A stretch of DNA of 27,197 nt, from positions 1 to 27,197 of the forward strand of contig JAZNKS010000101.1 of NCBI GenBank assembly GCA_045578725.1, in the 5' to 3' direction. Source of the stretch: Flemingiibacterium sp045578725. GTDB taxonomy: Bacteria; Bacillota; Clostridia; Oscillospirales; CAG-272. The notes below the pieces were generated by a model. It was not told the origin of the DNA. It saw nothing but the letters and a program-made list of their open reading frames with translations, and searched no databases. A program made the translations under genes and the position numbers. Shown one piece after another: positions 1-8,002 of this stretch; position 1 is the first letter of the stretch; each line of letters begins with the position of its first letter.

Positions 1-20
1 ACAAATCCGAAAAAAGAGAG

Positions 21-26
21 TATAAT
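21..26 (+). promoter_or_regulatory. Candidate -10 box at the window edge
   Basis: A perfect TATAAT lies at 21-26. Any -35 box would fall at or before the window edge, so the promoter cannot be confirmed. Transcription from here would start near 33 and meet the hairpin terminator at 114-166, giving a short transcript of about 135 nt. Confidence 0.35.
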
Positions 27-113
27 AATATACGCCGACTGTGCGCAGCACCCATCACGAGGTCACCTTCCACGACGCGCACGCCGGTTATTTGAGAATA
101 TCCTATGAAAAAC

Positions 114-166
114 GCGGCTTTGCGGAATATCAAGCTTATGATATACCCGCGCAAAGCCGCCTTTTT
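114..166. terminator. Bidirectional intrinsic terminator
   Basis: An 11-bp perfect stem (GCGGCTTTGCG at 114-124 with CGCAAAGCCGC at 150-160) encloses a second small stem (ATATC 127-131 with GATAT 140-144). It is followed by CTTTTT on the plus strand and preceded by an A run at 108-112, so it could terminate transcription in both directions. It cuts through the only sizeable open frame here (GTG at 41 to 265), which argues that the frame is not a gene. The rest of 1-370 shows no coding signal I trust. Confidence 0.75.
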
Positions 167-257
167 CGTTTTCGGGGGACACATGGGAATCAAATGTTGC
201 CAAACTTTGAATTATTCTTAAAAATTGCGGCGAATACTGGAATTCTTCTCCCGGATG

Positions 258-266
258 TGGTATAAT
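258..266 (+). promoter_or_regulatory. Extended -10 promoter upstream of lon
   Basis: TGGTATAAT (TG at 258-259, TATAAT at 261-266) is a consensus extended -10 element. The hexamer 17 bp upstream (TGGAAT, 238-243) is a poor -35, which fits an extended -10 promoter. It points into lon and the genes behind it, leaving a leader of roughly 80-100 nt. No CIRCE-type inverted repeat was seen around it. Confidence 0.6.
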
Positions 267-370
267 GATACTATCTATACTGTGCCGGACTGTTTTTTGT
301 CCCGGCGCACCCGATATTTTTGATTACAAGGCAAAGGAAGCCGCCTGTGTGCGGCCAAAAACGGTATTTC

Positions 371-2833
371 ATGGCAGACTATATTGAAAAAATTGATCAG
401 ATGACCCTCCCGGCGATTCCGCTGCGGAATGTGGTCGTCTTCCCGCATACCATGTTTACGCTGGAATTAAAGGGCGACGATGCGCTGGCACCCGCCGAAG
501 CGGCGCTGGGAGCCGGCAAATTCGCCTTCTTCACCCTGCGCGAGGAGATCCCCGGAAAGGAGCGTCCGGCCTTTGATCCCGCCGCGCCCGCCGAGCCCTC
601 GAAGGAGGAGGGGGAGCCCCGCATGATCGGCACCCTCGGCCGTGTCAAGCAGATCATCCGCGTCCGCGACAAGATCAAGCGGGTGATTGTCGAGGGCGTG
701 ACCCGCGGCAAGGTTTTGTCTTTCAGCAAAAAGGGCGAATATCTTACCGCCGACGTGCTGGTGAAGTGGACACATTTACCCGACAACGGCGGTCTGCGCG
801 GAGAAGCCTATATGCGCGAGATCGTCGAGGCGATGGAAAAGCTGATGCAGTACCTGCCCAAGGTCAATCCCGACTTCATGGGGCTGGTGCGCGCCGCCAA
901 GTCGCCGGACATTCTCTGCGACATCGTGGCGGCTCAGGCCATCGCCCGTCCCGAGGACAAGCAGGCGATTCTGGAGGAATTCGATCCCACCGAGCGGGCC
1001 AAGCTGCTGGTATCCCTTCTGTATAAGGAAACCGGCGTGCTGTCCACCGAATTCGAGCTTCGCCGCGAGGTGCAGAAGCGGATCGAAAAGAATCAGCACG
1101 AATATTTCTTAAAGGAACAGCTGAAGGTCATCAACGAGGAATTAAACGGCGGGGAAGAAAACGAAACGGATGAATACGCGGCAAAAATCGAGGCGGCCAA
1201 TCTTCCCGAGGAGGTTCATGCCAAGCTGACAAAGGAGCTTCGCAGGATGGCGAAGAATCCCTTCGGCTCGGCCGAAAGCGCCGTGGCCCGCAATTATCTT
1301 GACACCTGTCTTGAAATCCCGTGGAATAAGCTCTCAAGGGAGAAGCTGGATCTTGTCCGCGCCGAGAAGATTCTGAACGCCGATCACGACGGCCTTGAAA
1401 AGGTCAAGGAGCGGATTCTCGAATCGCTGGCGGTGCGAAAGCTCACGCCGCAGGGACGTACGCAGATTCTCTGTCTGGTCGGCCCGCCCGGTGTCGGCAA
1501 GACCTCGGTCGGCGCCTCGATTGCCAACGCGCTCGGCCGCAAATACGTCCGTGTATCGCTGGGCGGCGTGCGGGACGAGGCTGACATCCGCGGTCACCGC
1601 AAGACCTACATAGGCGCGATGCCCGGCCGCATCATCAACGCGCTGATTCAGGCCGGCACCCGCAATCCGCTGATTCTGCTCGACGAAATCGACAAGATGG
1701 GCGAGAGCGCTCACGGCGATCCGGCGGCAGCCCTTCTTGAGGTGCTGGACGCGGAGCAGAACAAGGCCTTCCGCGATCACTACACCGAGCTGCCGATCGA
1801 TCTGTCCGAATGCTTCTTCATCGCCACAGCCAACACCCTTCAGACGGTGCCGCGCCCGCTGATCGACCGCATGGAGATCATCGAGATGAAGACCTACACG
1901 CCGGGCGAAAAGCTTTCGATCGCCAGGAATCACATGATCGCCAAGCAGACAAAGCTGGCAGGTCTGAACCGCCGTCAGCTGAAAATCACCGACGATGCCA
2001 TAAGAGAGCTGATTGCGGGCTACACACGCGAGGCCGGCGTGCGCAATTTAGAGCGCGAGATCGCATCGATCTGCCGCAAGGCCGCCCGTGTATTTGCCGG
2101 CGATCCCGAAACCAGGCGGATCACGGTCGATGCGCGTGATGTGTCCGCTTATCTCGGCAAGCCGAAATTCCGCCCCGAGGGGATCGCATCCGAGCCGGAG
2201 ATCGGCGTTGTCAACGGTCTTGCCTACACAGAGGCCGGCGGCGATCTCTTAAAACTGGAGGTCGCGGTCTTCGACGGCGACGGCAAGCTGGAGCTGACCG
2301 GCTCGCTGGGCGATGTCATGAAGGAATCGGCAAAAATCGCCGTCAGCTTCGTGCGCTCCCGCGCCGAGGCGCTCGGCATCGATCCGATGTTTTATAAGAA
2401 GAAGGATATTCACATCCATGCGCCGGAGGGAGCCGTTCCCAAGGACGGTCCGTCGGCCGGCGTTACGCTGGTGACGGCGATTGCCAGCGCGCTTGCGGGC
2501 ATTCCCGTCCGGTGCGATATCGCCATGACCGGCGAGGTCACCCTGCGCGGCAAGGTACTGGCCATCGGCGGCCTCCGCGAAAAGACGATGGCGGCCTATG
2601 CGGCCGGTGTCACGACGGTGCTGATTCCCGAGGAGAATCTGCCGGATCTTGAGGATGTGGATCCCGTCATTCGCGAGGCGCTGACCTTCCTTCCGATGAA
2701 GAATGCCGATGAGGTATTGGAGGCGGCGCTGGTGCGCGGGGAATCGCTCACGCAGATTCCCGATGCCATTCCCGCCGAGCTGGGCCGTCCGGCTGACCAT
2801 GCCGCCGGCCTGACACTCACAAGCACGAGGTAA
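371..2833 (+). CDS. lon: ATP-dependent endopeptidase Lon (class LonA)
   Basis: Cytoplasmic AAA+ serine protease that unfolds and degrades misfolded and regulatory proteins. Counting from the ATG at 371 (820 residues), an N-terminal substrate-binding domain (TLPAIPLRNVVVFP near the start) leads to Walker A GPPGVGKT (371-378), Walker B ILLDEIDKM, and the C-terminal protease domain with nucleophile Ser695 in KDGPSAGVT and Lys738. The 43-residue Ser-Lys spacing equals that of E. coli Lon. All catalytic elements are intact. A proline- and acid-rich insert (FDPAAPAEPSKEEGEPR) makes the N-domain slightly longer than usual. The start is uncertain: the ATG at 371 begins the conserved N-terminus but lacks a Shine-Dalgarno, while an in-frame GTG at 347 has AAAGGA 8 nt upstream and would add eight residues. 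An in-frame TTG at 320 is also open. First gene of a ten-gene same-strand run. Confidence 0.97.
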   Translation: MADYIEKIDQMTLPAIPLRNVVVFPHTMFTLELKGDDALAPAEAALGAGKFAFFTLREEIPGKERPAFDPAAPAEPSKEEGEPRMIGTLGRVKQIIRVRDKIKRVIVEGVTRGKVLSFSKKGEYLTADVLVKWTHLPDNGGLRGEAYMREIVEAMEKLMQYLPKVNPDFMGLVRAAKSPDILCDIVAAQAIARPEDKQAILEEFDPTERAKLLVSLLYKETGVLSTEFELRREVQKRIEKNQHEYFLKEQLKVINEELNGGEENETDEYAAKIEAANLPEEVHAKLTKELRRMAKNPFGSAESAVARNYLDTCLEIPWNKLSREKLDLVRAEKILNADHDGLEKVKERILESLAVRKLTPQGRTQILCLVGPPGVGKTSVGASIANALGRKYVRVSLGGVRDEADIRGHRKTYIGAMPGRIINALIQAGTRNPLILLDEIDKMGESAHGDPAAALLEVLDAEQNKAFRDHYTELPIDLSECFFIATANTLQTVPRPLIDRMEIIEMKTYTPGEKLSIARNHMIAKQTKLAGLNRRQLKITDDAIRELIAGYTREAGVRNLEREIASICRKAARVFAGDPETRRITVDARDVSAYLGKPKFRPEGIASEPEIGVVNGLAYTEAGGDLLKLEVAVFDGDGKLELTGSLGDVMKESAKIAVSFVRSRAEALGIDPMFYKKKDIHIHAPEGAVPKDGPSAGVTLVTAIASALAGIPVRCDIAMTGEVTLRGKVLAIGGLREKTMAAYAAGVTTVLIPEENLPDLEDVDPVIREALTFLPMKNADEVLEAALVRGESLTQIPDAIPAELGRPADHAAGLTLTSTR

Positions 2834-2838
2834 CTGTA

Positions 2839-3426
2839 ATGCCGCAGTATTTTCAGAATGTGGAGCAGCCCATCACCGCCGGCCTGTCAAGCCAGTTTCC
2901 CGGCGACCGGCTCCCGGAGCTGGCCTTTTCCGGCCGCTCCAATGTCGGAAAGAGCTCGCTTCTCAATCAGCTGGCCGGCCGCAAATCGCTGGCCCGTGTA
3001 TCCGGATCGCCCGGAAAGACGATCACCGTAAATTTCTACCGCGCTGACAAAAGCTTCTATCTCGTTGACCTGCCGGGCTACGGATTTGCCAAACGCGCTC
3101 CGGCCGACAAAGCCCGCTGGTCGCGTCTGACCGACGATTATTTCCGCTCCGGCCGCGCCAGGGCGGTCGCCCAGCTGATCGATCTGAAGGTCGGCCCGAC
3201 GGCGGATGATGAGATGATGCTCGATTATCTGACCCAGACCGGGGTTCCGTTCTTTGTCATCGCCACCAAGGCCGACAAGCTCAACACCACCGGCCGGGAG
3301 AAGGCCGTCGCCGAACTTATCGCACATCCGCTGATTGCCGGGAAGACGGTCATCCCCTTTTCCTCGCTGGACGGTCGGGGACGGGATGAGGCCCGGCGCG
3401 AGATTCTGGCCATGCTCGGCCTGTAA
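2839..3426 (+). CDS. engB: Ribosome biogenesis GTPase EngB/YsxC
   Basis: TRAFAC-class GTPase of the EngB (YsxC/YihA) family, needed for late assembly of the large ribosomal subunit in the cytoplasm. Visible G motifs are G1 GRSNVGKSSL, G3 DLPGYG and G4 TKADK, and the 195-residue length is normal. The gene starts 5 nt after the lon stop, with GAGG from the lon end as its ribosome binding site, so translation is probably coupled to lon. The lon-engB order is common in Bacillota. Nothing is missing or unusual. Confidence 0.97.
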   Translation: MPQYFQNVEQPITAGLSSQFPGDRLPELAFSGRSNVGKSSLLNQLAGRKSLARVSGSPGKTITVNFYRADKSFYLVDLPGYGFAKRAPADKARWSRLTDDYFRSGRARAVAQLIDLKVGPTADDEMMLDYLTQTGVPFFVIATKADKLNTTGREKAVAELIAHPLIAGKTVIPFSSLDGRGRDEARREILAMLGL

Positions 3427-3437
3427 GAGGGAAAGGT

Positions 3438-4142
3438 ATGGGACTTCTCCAGAATTTTGATCCGTCCAACATCGGCGCGAGCCTGTTAGAGCTTGCTCTG
3501 CGGCTGATTATCGTTCTGATCGCGCTGACCTTTCACGAAACGGCGCACGGATGGATGGCCGCAAAGCTCGGCGATCCGACCGCCAAGGCGATGGGGCGGC
3601 TTTCGCTCAATCCCCTGAAGCATCTGGATCCGATCGGCTTTCTCTGTATGCTCCTCTTCCGCTTCGGATGGGCAAAGCCTGTGCCGGTGGATCCCCGCAA
3701 TTTCAAAAATCCCAAGCGCGATATGGCGCTGACGGCGCTGGCCGGCCCCGTTTCCAATCTTCTGCTGGCCTTCGTCATTCTCATCCCCTTTGAGATTCTG
3801 CGCACCCTGCTTCTTTCGGGTGTGTTTGCGATCCGGAGCGAATTCGGAGTGAATCTCTTTCTGGTGTTCTATAATTTTGTCTACAGCTTCCACTTTCTCA
3901 ACATCACGCTGGCCATCTTCAATTTCATCCCGGTGCCGCCCCTGGACGGCTCGCGGGTACTCTTGGCCGTGCTCCCGGCAAGGCTCTATTTCGGTGTGAT
4001 GCGCTATGAGCGCTGGCTTTCGCTGGGCATCATGCTTCTGCTTGTGCTCGGCGTTCTGGATGGGCCTCTCACCTTCCTTGCCGGAGCCGTTTCGTCGGGA
4101 ATGTCGTGGATTCTGAATCTTCTTCCGTTTATAGGTGGATAA
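3438..4142 (+). CDS. Site-2 protease family (M50) membrane metalloprotease
   Basis: Multi-pass membrane protein of the short S2P/M50 family (YwhC-like, without PDZ domain). The zinc-binding HETAH sits at residues 33-37 within the first hydrophobic helix, and the third ligand is Asp170 in PPLDGS. The conserved NP-LDP segment (SLNPLKHLDPIG) lies between them, followed by more hydrophobic stretches; 234 residues is typical. A Shine-Dalgarno (GAGGGAAAGG) precedes ATG 3438. The gene commonly sits beside scpA in Clostridia, and here its stop overlaps the scpA start (TAATG). Substrate unknown; it probably cleaves membrane-embedded segments of regulators or leftover signal peptides, which is inference from the family. 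Confidence 0.93.
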   Translation: MGLLQNFDPSNIGASLLELALRLIIVLIALTFHETAHGWMAAKLGDPTAKAMGRLSLNPLKHLDPIGFLCMLLFRFGWAKPVPVDPRNFKNPKRDMALTALAGPVSNLLLAFVILIPFEILRTLLLSGVFAIRSEFGVNLFLVFYNFVYSFHFLNITLAIFNFIPVPPLDGSRVLLAVLPARLYFGVMRYERWLSLGIMLLLVLGVLDGPLTFLAGAVSSGMSWILNLLPFIGG

Positions 4143-4921
4143 TGGAAACAATCAGCTACAAACTGGAGGCCTTTGAAGGCCCGCTCGATCTGCTGCTGCA
4201 TCTGGTCGAGGTCAACAAGGTATCCATCGCCGATATCCCCATCGCGCTCATTTTCGAGCAGTATATGCAGCACATCGACGAGATGAAGGCCATGGATATG
4301 GAGGTCGCCGGCGAATTCATCGTCATGGCGGGCGAGCTGATGCTCATCAAGAGCAAGATGCTTCTGCCGCGCCCCGAGGAGGAGGAGGCCGAGGATCCCC
4401 GTGCAAGGCTGGCCGCCGCGCTGGCGGAATACCGCCGCATGAAGGAAGCCGCCGCCTATCTGTCCGAGCGCTTCGAGGAATATTCGGCCCGCATGACCAA
4501 GGATACCGACGAGGTAAAGCCGGATAACGGCCGGCTGGAGATGCAGGATCCCGAAAAGCTCCGCCGCGCGATGATGGCCATGCTCCGGGCCATGGATAAA
4601 AACGCGATGGATTCGGTCAACCGGATGGCCGTGGAGCGGCCCTTTGAAAAGATTCTGCGCGCGCCGATTGTGCCGGTTGCGGGCAAGATTTTCGGCGTGA
4701 TCCGCTATCTGAAGCGGCACGGCGAAACGCTGTATACCGCCGTGCTTCTGACGGCAAAATCAAGAAGCGAGCTGATTGCGACCTTCCTGGCCGTACTCGA
4801 GCTGATTAAAAAGAACCGCGTGGTTCTGCGCCCGATCGGGGACAATTCGATTGATGACGGCCCCGATGATTATGCGATGCGGCTGGTCGGTCATGACCGG
4901 TCCGCTCCCGCCGGAGAGTGA
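4142..4921 (+). CDS. scpA: Segregation and condensation protein A
   Basis: Kleisin subunit that bridges SMC heads and binds ScpB in the SMC-ScpAB condensin, which organises and segregates the nucleoid. The N-terminal hallmark FEGPLDLLLHLVEVNKV is present, followed by the GEFIVMAGELMLIKSKMLLPR helix and a C-terminal winged-helix segment ending in a polar tail; 259 residues fits the family. I chose ATG 4142, which overlaps the preceding stop as TAATG, rather than the in-frame upstream start at 4106, because the family consensus (YKLEAFEGPLDLL) begins right after it and the upstream extension would sit inside the protease gene. scpB follows after 15 nt. Confidence 0.96.
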   Translation: METISYKLEAFEGPLDLLLHLVEVNKVSIADIPIALIFEQYMQHIDEMKAMDMEVAGEFIVMAGELMLIKSKMLLPRPEEEEAEDPRARLAAALAEYRRMKEAAAYLSERFEEYSARMTKDTDEVKPDNGRLEMQDPEKLRRAMMAMLRAMDKNAMDSVNRMAVERPFEKILRAPIVPVAGKIFGVIRYLKRHGETLYTAVLLTAKSRSELIATFLAVLELIKKNRVVLRPIGDNSIDDGPDDYAMRLVGHDRSAPAGE

Positions 4922-4936
4922 GAAAGGAGAATCGCT

Positions 4937-5554
4937 ATGGAACCAAATGAAATCCGCCCCTGTATCGAGGCGATCCTCTTTGCGGCCGGCTATCCCGTGA
5001 AGCTTGAAACCCTGATGGAGGTGCTGGAGATCGGCGAGAGTGAGCTTCTTGGCGAGCTTGACACGCTGGCCGGTGAACTTTCCGGCCGGGGAATCCAGCT
5101 GGTGCGGCTCGGCGATACCTGCCAGCTCTGCACAAGGGAGCGCTACATCGATCCCATCCGTGCCGCGCTGGGTGTCCGCCGCGGCGGCAATCTCTCCCGC
5201 AGCTCGATGGAAACGCTGGCGATTGTCGCCTACCATCAGCCGGTGACGAAATCCTACATCGATCAGATCCGCGGCATCGATTCGTCCTACGCCGTGGGCA
5301 ATCTCACCGAGAAGAAGCTGATTGAGGTCTGCGGCCGTCTGGATGCACCGGGCCGTCCCTCGCTGTATAAAACGACGGAGGATTTTCTGCGGGTATTCGG
5401 CCTGTCGGATCTGTCCGGGCTTCCGCCGGCCGAGCTGTTCGGCGAGCTGGCCGAATCCGTCAATTCTGCCGGGAGCAAAACGGAGTCCGATCCGTCTTCC
5501 GATAAGAAAGAAGAAGTCGGGCCGACACAGATGACCATCGAAGATATGCAATAA
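4937..5554 (+). CDS. scpB: Segregation and condensation protein B
   Basis: Dimeric tandem winged-helix partner of ScpA in the SMC complex. Recognisable family segments are IEAILFAAGYPV near the N-terminus, SSMETLAIVAYHQPVTKSYI in the middle and the GRPSLYKTTEDFLRVFGL block near the end of the folded region. The last 30 or so residues form a polar tail rich in Ser, Lys and Glu. Start ATG 4937 has GAAAGGAG upstream, and 205 residues is in the usual range. It is encoded directly behind scpA as in most Bacillota. No unusual features. Confidence 0.96.
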   Translation: MEPNEIRPCIEAILFAAGYPVKLETLMEVLEIGESELLGELDTLAGELSGRGIQLVRLGDTCQLCTRERYIDPIRAALGVRRGGNLSRSSMETLAIVAYHQPVTKSYIDQIRGIDSSYAVGNLTEKKLIEVCGRLDAPGRPSLYKTTEDFLRVFGLSDLSGLPPAELFGELAESVNSAGSKTESDPSSDKKEEVGPTQMTIEDMQ

Positions 5555-5595
5555 AATCCGGCCGATCGGGCCAAAATGAAGGAAGGGAAGTAAGC

Positions 5596-6297
5596 ATGGG
5601 ATTTTTGATCGCAATCGGCATCCTTCTGCTGATTCTGTCCCTCCGCATCGGCGTGTCGGTGGGATTTGGCGGTGATCTGTCGCTGAAGATCCGGATCGGC
5701 CCGCTGGCGATTCCCATCCTTCCCGCAAAAGAAAAAACGCTGAAGCTGAAGGATTACCGTCTGAAGGTCTTTCAAAAGAATCGGGAGGCCGAAGCAGCCG
5801 GTCAAGCGGCTGCCGCCGAAAAGAAGGCCGCCAAAAAGGATGAAAAGAAGCGGCGCAAGCTGAGGTCCCATACCGATGAGGCGGTCGAAAAGGCAGAGGG
5901 CACCTATGAGGAGCCCGAGCGGGACATTCCCGGGCTGATCAAAAAGCTGACACGGGTGGCATCGGCCTTCCTTCGCTGCTTCGGAAAGCATCTACGGGTC
6001 GATGTGAAGCGGCTGGTGCTGATCATCGCCACCGGGGAAGCGGCCTCGACGGCCGTTCTGTGGGGTGGCGTGATCGGAGCCGTCCAGCTTCTGCTGGCGG
6101 TGCTCGGCGAGGCCGGAACCCTGCATTTTTCCTCCCGCGCCGACATACGTGTCGAGGCGGATTATCTTGGTGAGAAGCCGCAGGCCGAGGTGGACATCGG
6201 CTTTTCCTTCCGGCTGTGGCATATCTTTCACATGGCCTTTGCCGCGCTGTTTGCCTTCCTCAAAAAGGATCCCGAGGCGGCACCCAAAAACGGATAA
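5596..6297 (+). CDS. DUF2953 domain-containing membrane protein (YtfI-like)
   Basis: The protein opens with a hydrophobic segment (MGFLIAIGILLLILSLRIG) and a beta-type stretch, then a very basic, Ala/Lys/Glu-rich linker (about residues 50-110). The C-terminal half contains the RVDVKRLVLIIATGEAASTAVLWGGVIGA block and a strand-rich region typical of DUF2953. In B. subtilis the equivalent ytfI lies beside ytfJ (gerW), and the same pairing appears here, so a role in sporulation or germination is plausible by association only; the biochemical function is unknown. A strong Shine-Dalgarno (GGAAGG) precedes ATG 5596. The last residues are again basic and acidic. Confidence in the family is good, in function low. 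Confidence 0.82.
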   Translation: MGFLIAIGILLLILSLRIGVSVGFGGDLSLKIRIGPLAIPILPAKEKTLKLKDYRLKVFQKNREAEAAGQAAAAEKKAAKKDEKKRRKLRSHTDEAVEKAEGTYEEPERDIPGLIKKLTRVASAFLRCFGKHLRVDVKRLVLIIATGEAASTAVLWGGVIGAVQLLLAVLGEAGTLHFSSRADIRVEADYLGEKPQAEVDIGFSFRLWHIFHMAFAALFAFLKKDPEAAPKNG

Positions 6298-6327
6298 CGA
6301 ATCATATGATATAAGGAGATACACAAA

Positions 6328-6831
6328 ATGGCAGAGAACAAGCTCACGGAAATCATCGAAGCATCCCTGGAGCAGATCAAGAACGTGGTGGATGCCAACA
6401 CGATCATCGGCAATCCCATCACCACGCCCGGCGGCACCACCGTCATCCCGGTATCGAAGGTCAGCATCGGCTTTGCCTCCGGCGGCCTCGATTATCTGGG
6501 CAAGAATATGAAAAAGGCGGCCGATTCCGCCCAGCGTCCGGCCTCCCTGCAGACCAACTTCGGCGGCGGCGGCGGTACCGGCGTATCCGTTCAGCCGGTC
6601 GGATTTTTGGTCATCAGCCCCACCGGCAATGTGGAGCTTCTCAACGTCGGCCCCAACACGGCGGCATCCGATAAATTCGATTCGATCAGCAATCTGATTG
6701 AAAAATCGCCGGATATCATTTCCAAAATCAAGGCGATTTTCAATAAGGACAAGCCTGCAGCATCAGCTGCTGCAGCCACTTCCGCTGCTGCAGCTGATGC
6801 TGCCGACAAGCCGGCTGCCGACGGCGAATAA
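6328..6831 (+). CDS. gerW: GerW family sporulation protein (YtfJ)
   Basis: Small GerW/YtfJ protein; in Bacillus it is spore-associated and needed for L-alanine-type germination responses. The diagnostic N-terminus (IIEASLEQIKNVVDANTIIG, then GNPITTPGGTTVIPVSKVSIGFASGG) and the Gly-rich linker before VQPVGFLVIS are present. The C-terminus after INKDKP is an Ala-rich tail (about 20 residues of Ala, Ser, Asp, Lys), likely disordered and longer than in Bacillus; it is encoded by an almost perfect DNA inverted repeat described separately. AAGGAG lies 10 nt before ATG 6328. It sits between the DUF2953 gene and a carboxypeptidase, a conserved clostridial arrangement. Confidence 0.93.
   Translation: MAENKLTEIIEASLEQIKNVVDANTIIGNPITTPGGTTVIPVSKVSIGFASGGLDYLGKNMKKAADSAQRPASLQTNFGGGGGTGVSVQPVGFLVISPTGNVELLNVGPNTAASDKFDSISNLIEKSPDIISKIKAIFNKDKPAASAAAATSAAAADAADKPAADGE
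6757..6803. repeat. 18/19-bp inverted repeat inside the gerW 3' end
   Basis: Arms at 6757-6775 and 6785-6803 pair at 18 of 19 positions around a 9-nt loop. The arms encode the Ala-rich tail of GerW through CAGCTG and GCTGCTG steps. There is no U tract, so it is not a standard terminator. It could stabilise or attenuate the operon mRNA, or simply reflect Ala codon repetition. Confidence 0.6.
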
Positions 6832-6890
6832 TTTTCCTTGTATCGGGAAGGCGCTCTCTGACAATGCTGTATGCAGTACTTGTCAAAGGA

Positions 6891-8000
6891 GTGATTCCCA
6901 TCAGGAAATTCTGTTTTGTCCTGTCGCTGCTTCTGGCCGTTCTGCCGCTTACCGTATGCGGTGCCCTTGCACCGCCGTCCGTTTCGGCCGCATCGGCGAT
7001 TCTGATCGAAGCCGGGAGCGGCCGTGTCCTGTTTGAAAAGGATGCCGATATCCGCCGCGGCATGGCCAGCACCACCAAGATTATGACCGCTCTGATCGCG
7101 CTGGAGGATCCGGATCCCACACAGCTTGTCAGGGTTTCGCCCGAAGCGGTCGGGATCGAAGGCTCCTCGCTCTATCTTCGGGTCGGCGATGCGATCACAC
7201 TGAAGGATCTCGTCACGGCTCTGATGCTGGAGAGCGCGAACGATGCGGCGGCGGCCATTGCCATCCACATCGCCGGATCGGTGGAAGCCTTCGCCGCACG
7301 CATGAACGATAAGGCGGCTTCGCTCGGCCTTGAAAATACGCATTTTGACAATCCCCACGGGCTCGACGGGCCCGATCACGCCACCACCGCCAGAGATCTG
7401 GCAAAGCTTGCCGCGCACGCGATGAAGAATGAAGCCTTCCGCACGATCGTGTCCACCTATCGGGCGACCGTCACGGTAAACGGTTCCGCCCGTACGCTGA
7501 TCAATCACAATCGGCTCTTAAAGCTGTACGATGGCGCGATCGGCGTGAAAACCGGCTACACGAAAAAATGCGGCCGGTGCCTTGTCAGCGCCGCCAGTCG
7601 GGACGGGGTGGAGCTGATTGCCGTCACCCTCAACGCGCCCGATGATTGGCGGGATCACGCCGCGATGCTTGATTTCGGCTTTGAATCGGTGGAAGCCGTC
7701 ACGCTGGCGCTTCCCGGGGAGCTGGCCCAGATCCGCCCCTGCATCGGATGCGAGACCGGCGAGCTGTTCATCACCAATCCCGAGGGGCTGACGGTCTGCC
7801 TTGACAGGGGCGAGCACGCCATCACGCGGCGGGTCTTCATCAACCGTTATCTCTGGGCGCCTATCCGGGCGGGCGAGGTCCTCGGCCGGGTGGAATTTTA
7901 CGATCACGGAAGATTTATCGGATCCCTGGCACTCACAGCAGGTGAGGATGCGCCGCGGATCCCGCCCCAAAAGGGAATTTTGGAGAAAATATTCGATTAA
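6891..8000 (+). CDS. dacF: D-alanyl-D-alanine carboxypeptidase (DacF/PBP5 type, S11)
   Basis: Penicillin-binding DD-carboxypeptidase that trims the terminal D-Ala of peptidoglycan stem peptides outside the membrane. The three active-site motifs are intact: SxxK as STTK (nucleophile codon at 7068), SxN as SAND and KTG in VKTGYTKK. A signal peptide (RKFCFVLSLLLAVLPLTV) and a C-terminal PBP5-C-like domain are visible, with a short amphipathic end (KGILEKIFD) that could anchor it. The start is unclear. AAAGGAG at 6885-6891 would serve a start near 6898-6902, where only ATC (6900) is in frame; GTG 6891 abuts the Shine-Dalgarno with no spacer, and ATG 6864 lacks a good one. I give the GTG as a compromise. 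The symbol dacF rests on operon context and may be a paralogue. Confidence 0.9.
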   Translation: MIPIRKFCFVLSLLLAVLPLTVCGALAPPSVSAASAILIEAGSGRVLFEKDADIRRGMASTTKIMTALIALEDPDPTQLVRVSPEAVGIEGSSLYLRVGDAITLKDLVTALMLESANDAAAAIAIHIAGSVEAFAARMNDKAASLGLENTHFDNPHGLDGPDHATTARDLAKLAAHAMKNEAFRTIVSTYRATVTVNGSARTLINHNRLLKLYDGAIGVKTGYTKKCGRCLVSAASRDGVELIAVTLNAPDDWRDHAAMLDFGFESVEAVTLALPGELAQIRPCIGCETGELFITNPEGLTVCLDRGEHAITRRVFINRYLWAPIRAGEVLGRVEFYDHGRFIGSLALTAGEDAPRIPPQKGILEKIFD

Positions 8001-8002
8001 CC

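Noticed and set aside
41..265. A 74-codon frame starting with GTG
   Set aside because: It has no ribosome site, and a strong terminator hairpin lies inside it. It also runs into the lon promoter, and its residues show no family resemblance.
4760..5728. A 322-codon minus-strand frame over scpA-scpB
   Set aside because: It overlaps two well-identified genes, starts without a ribosome site and shows no domain.
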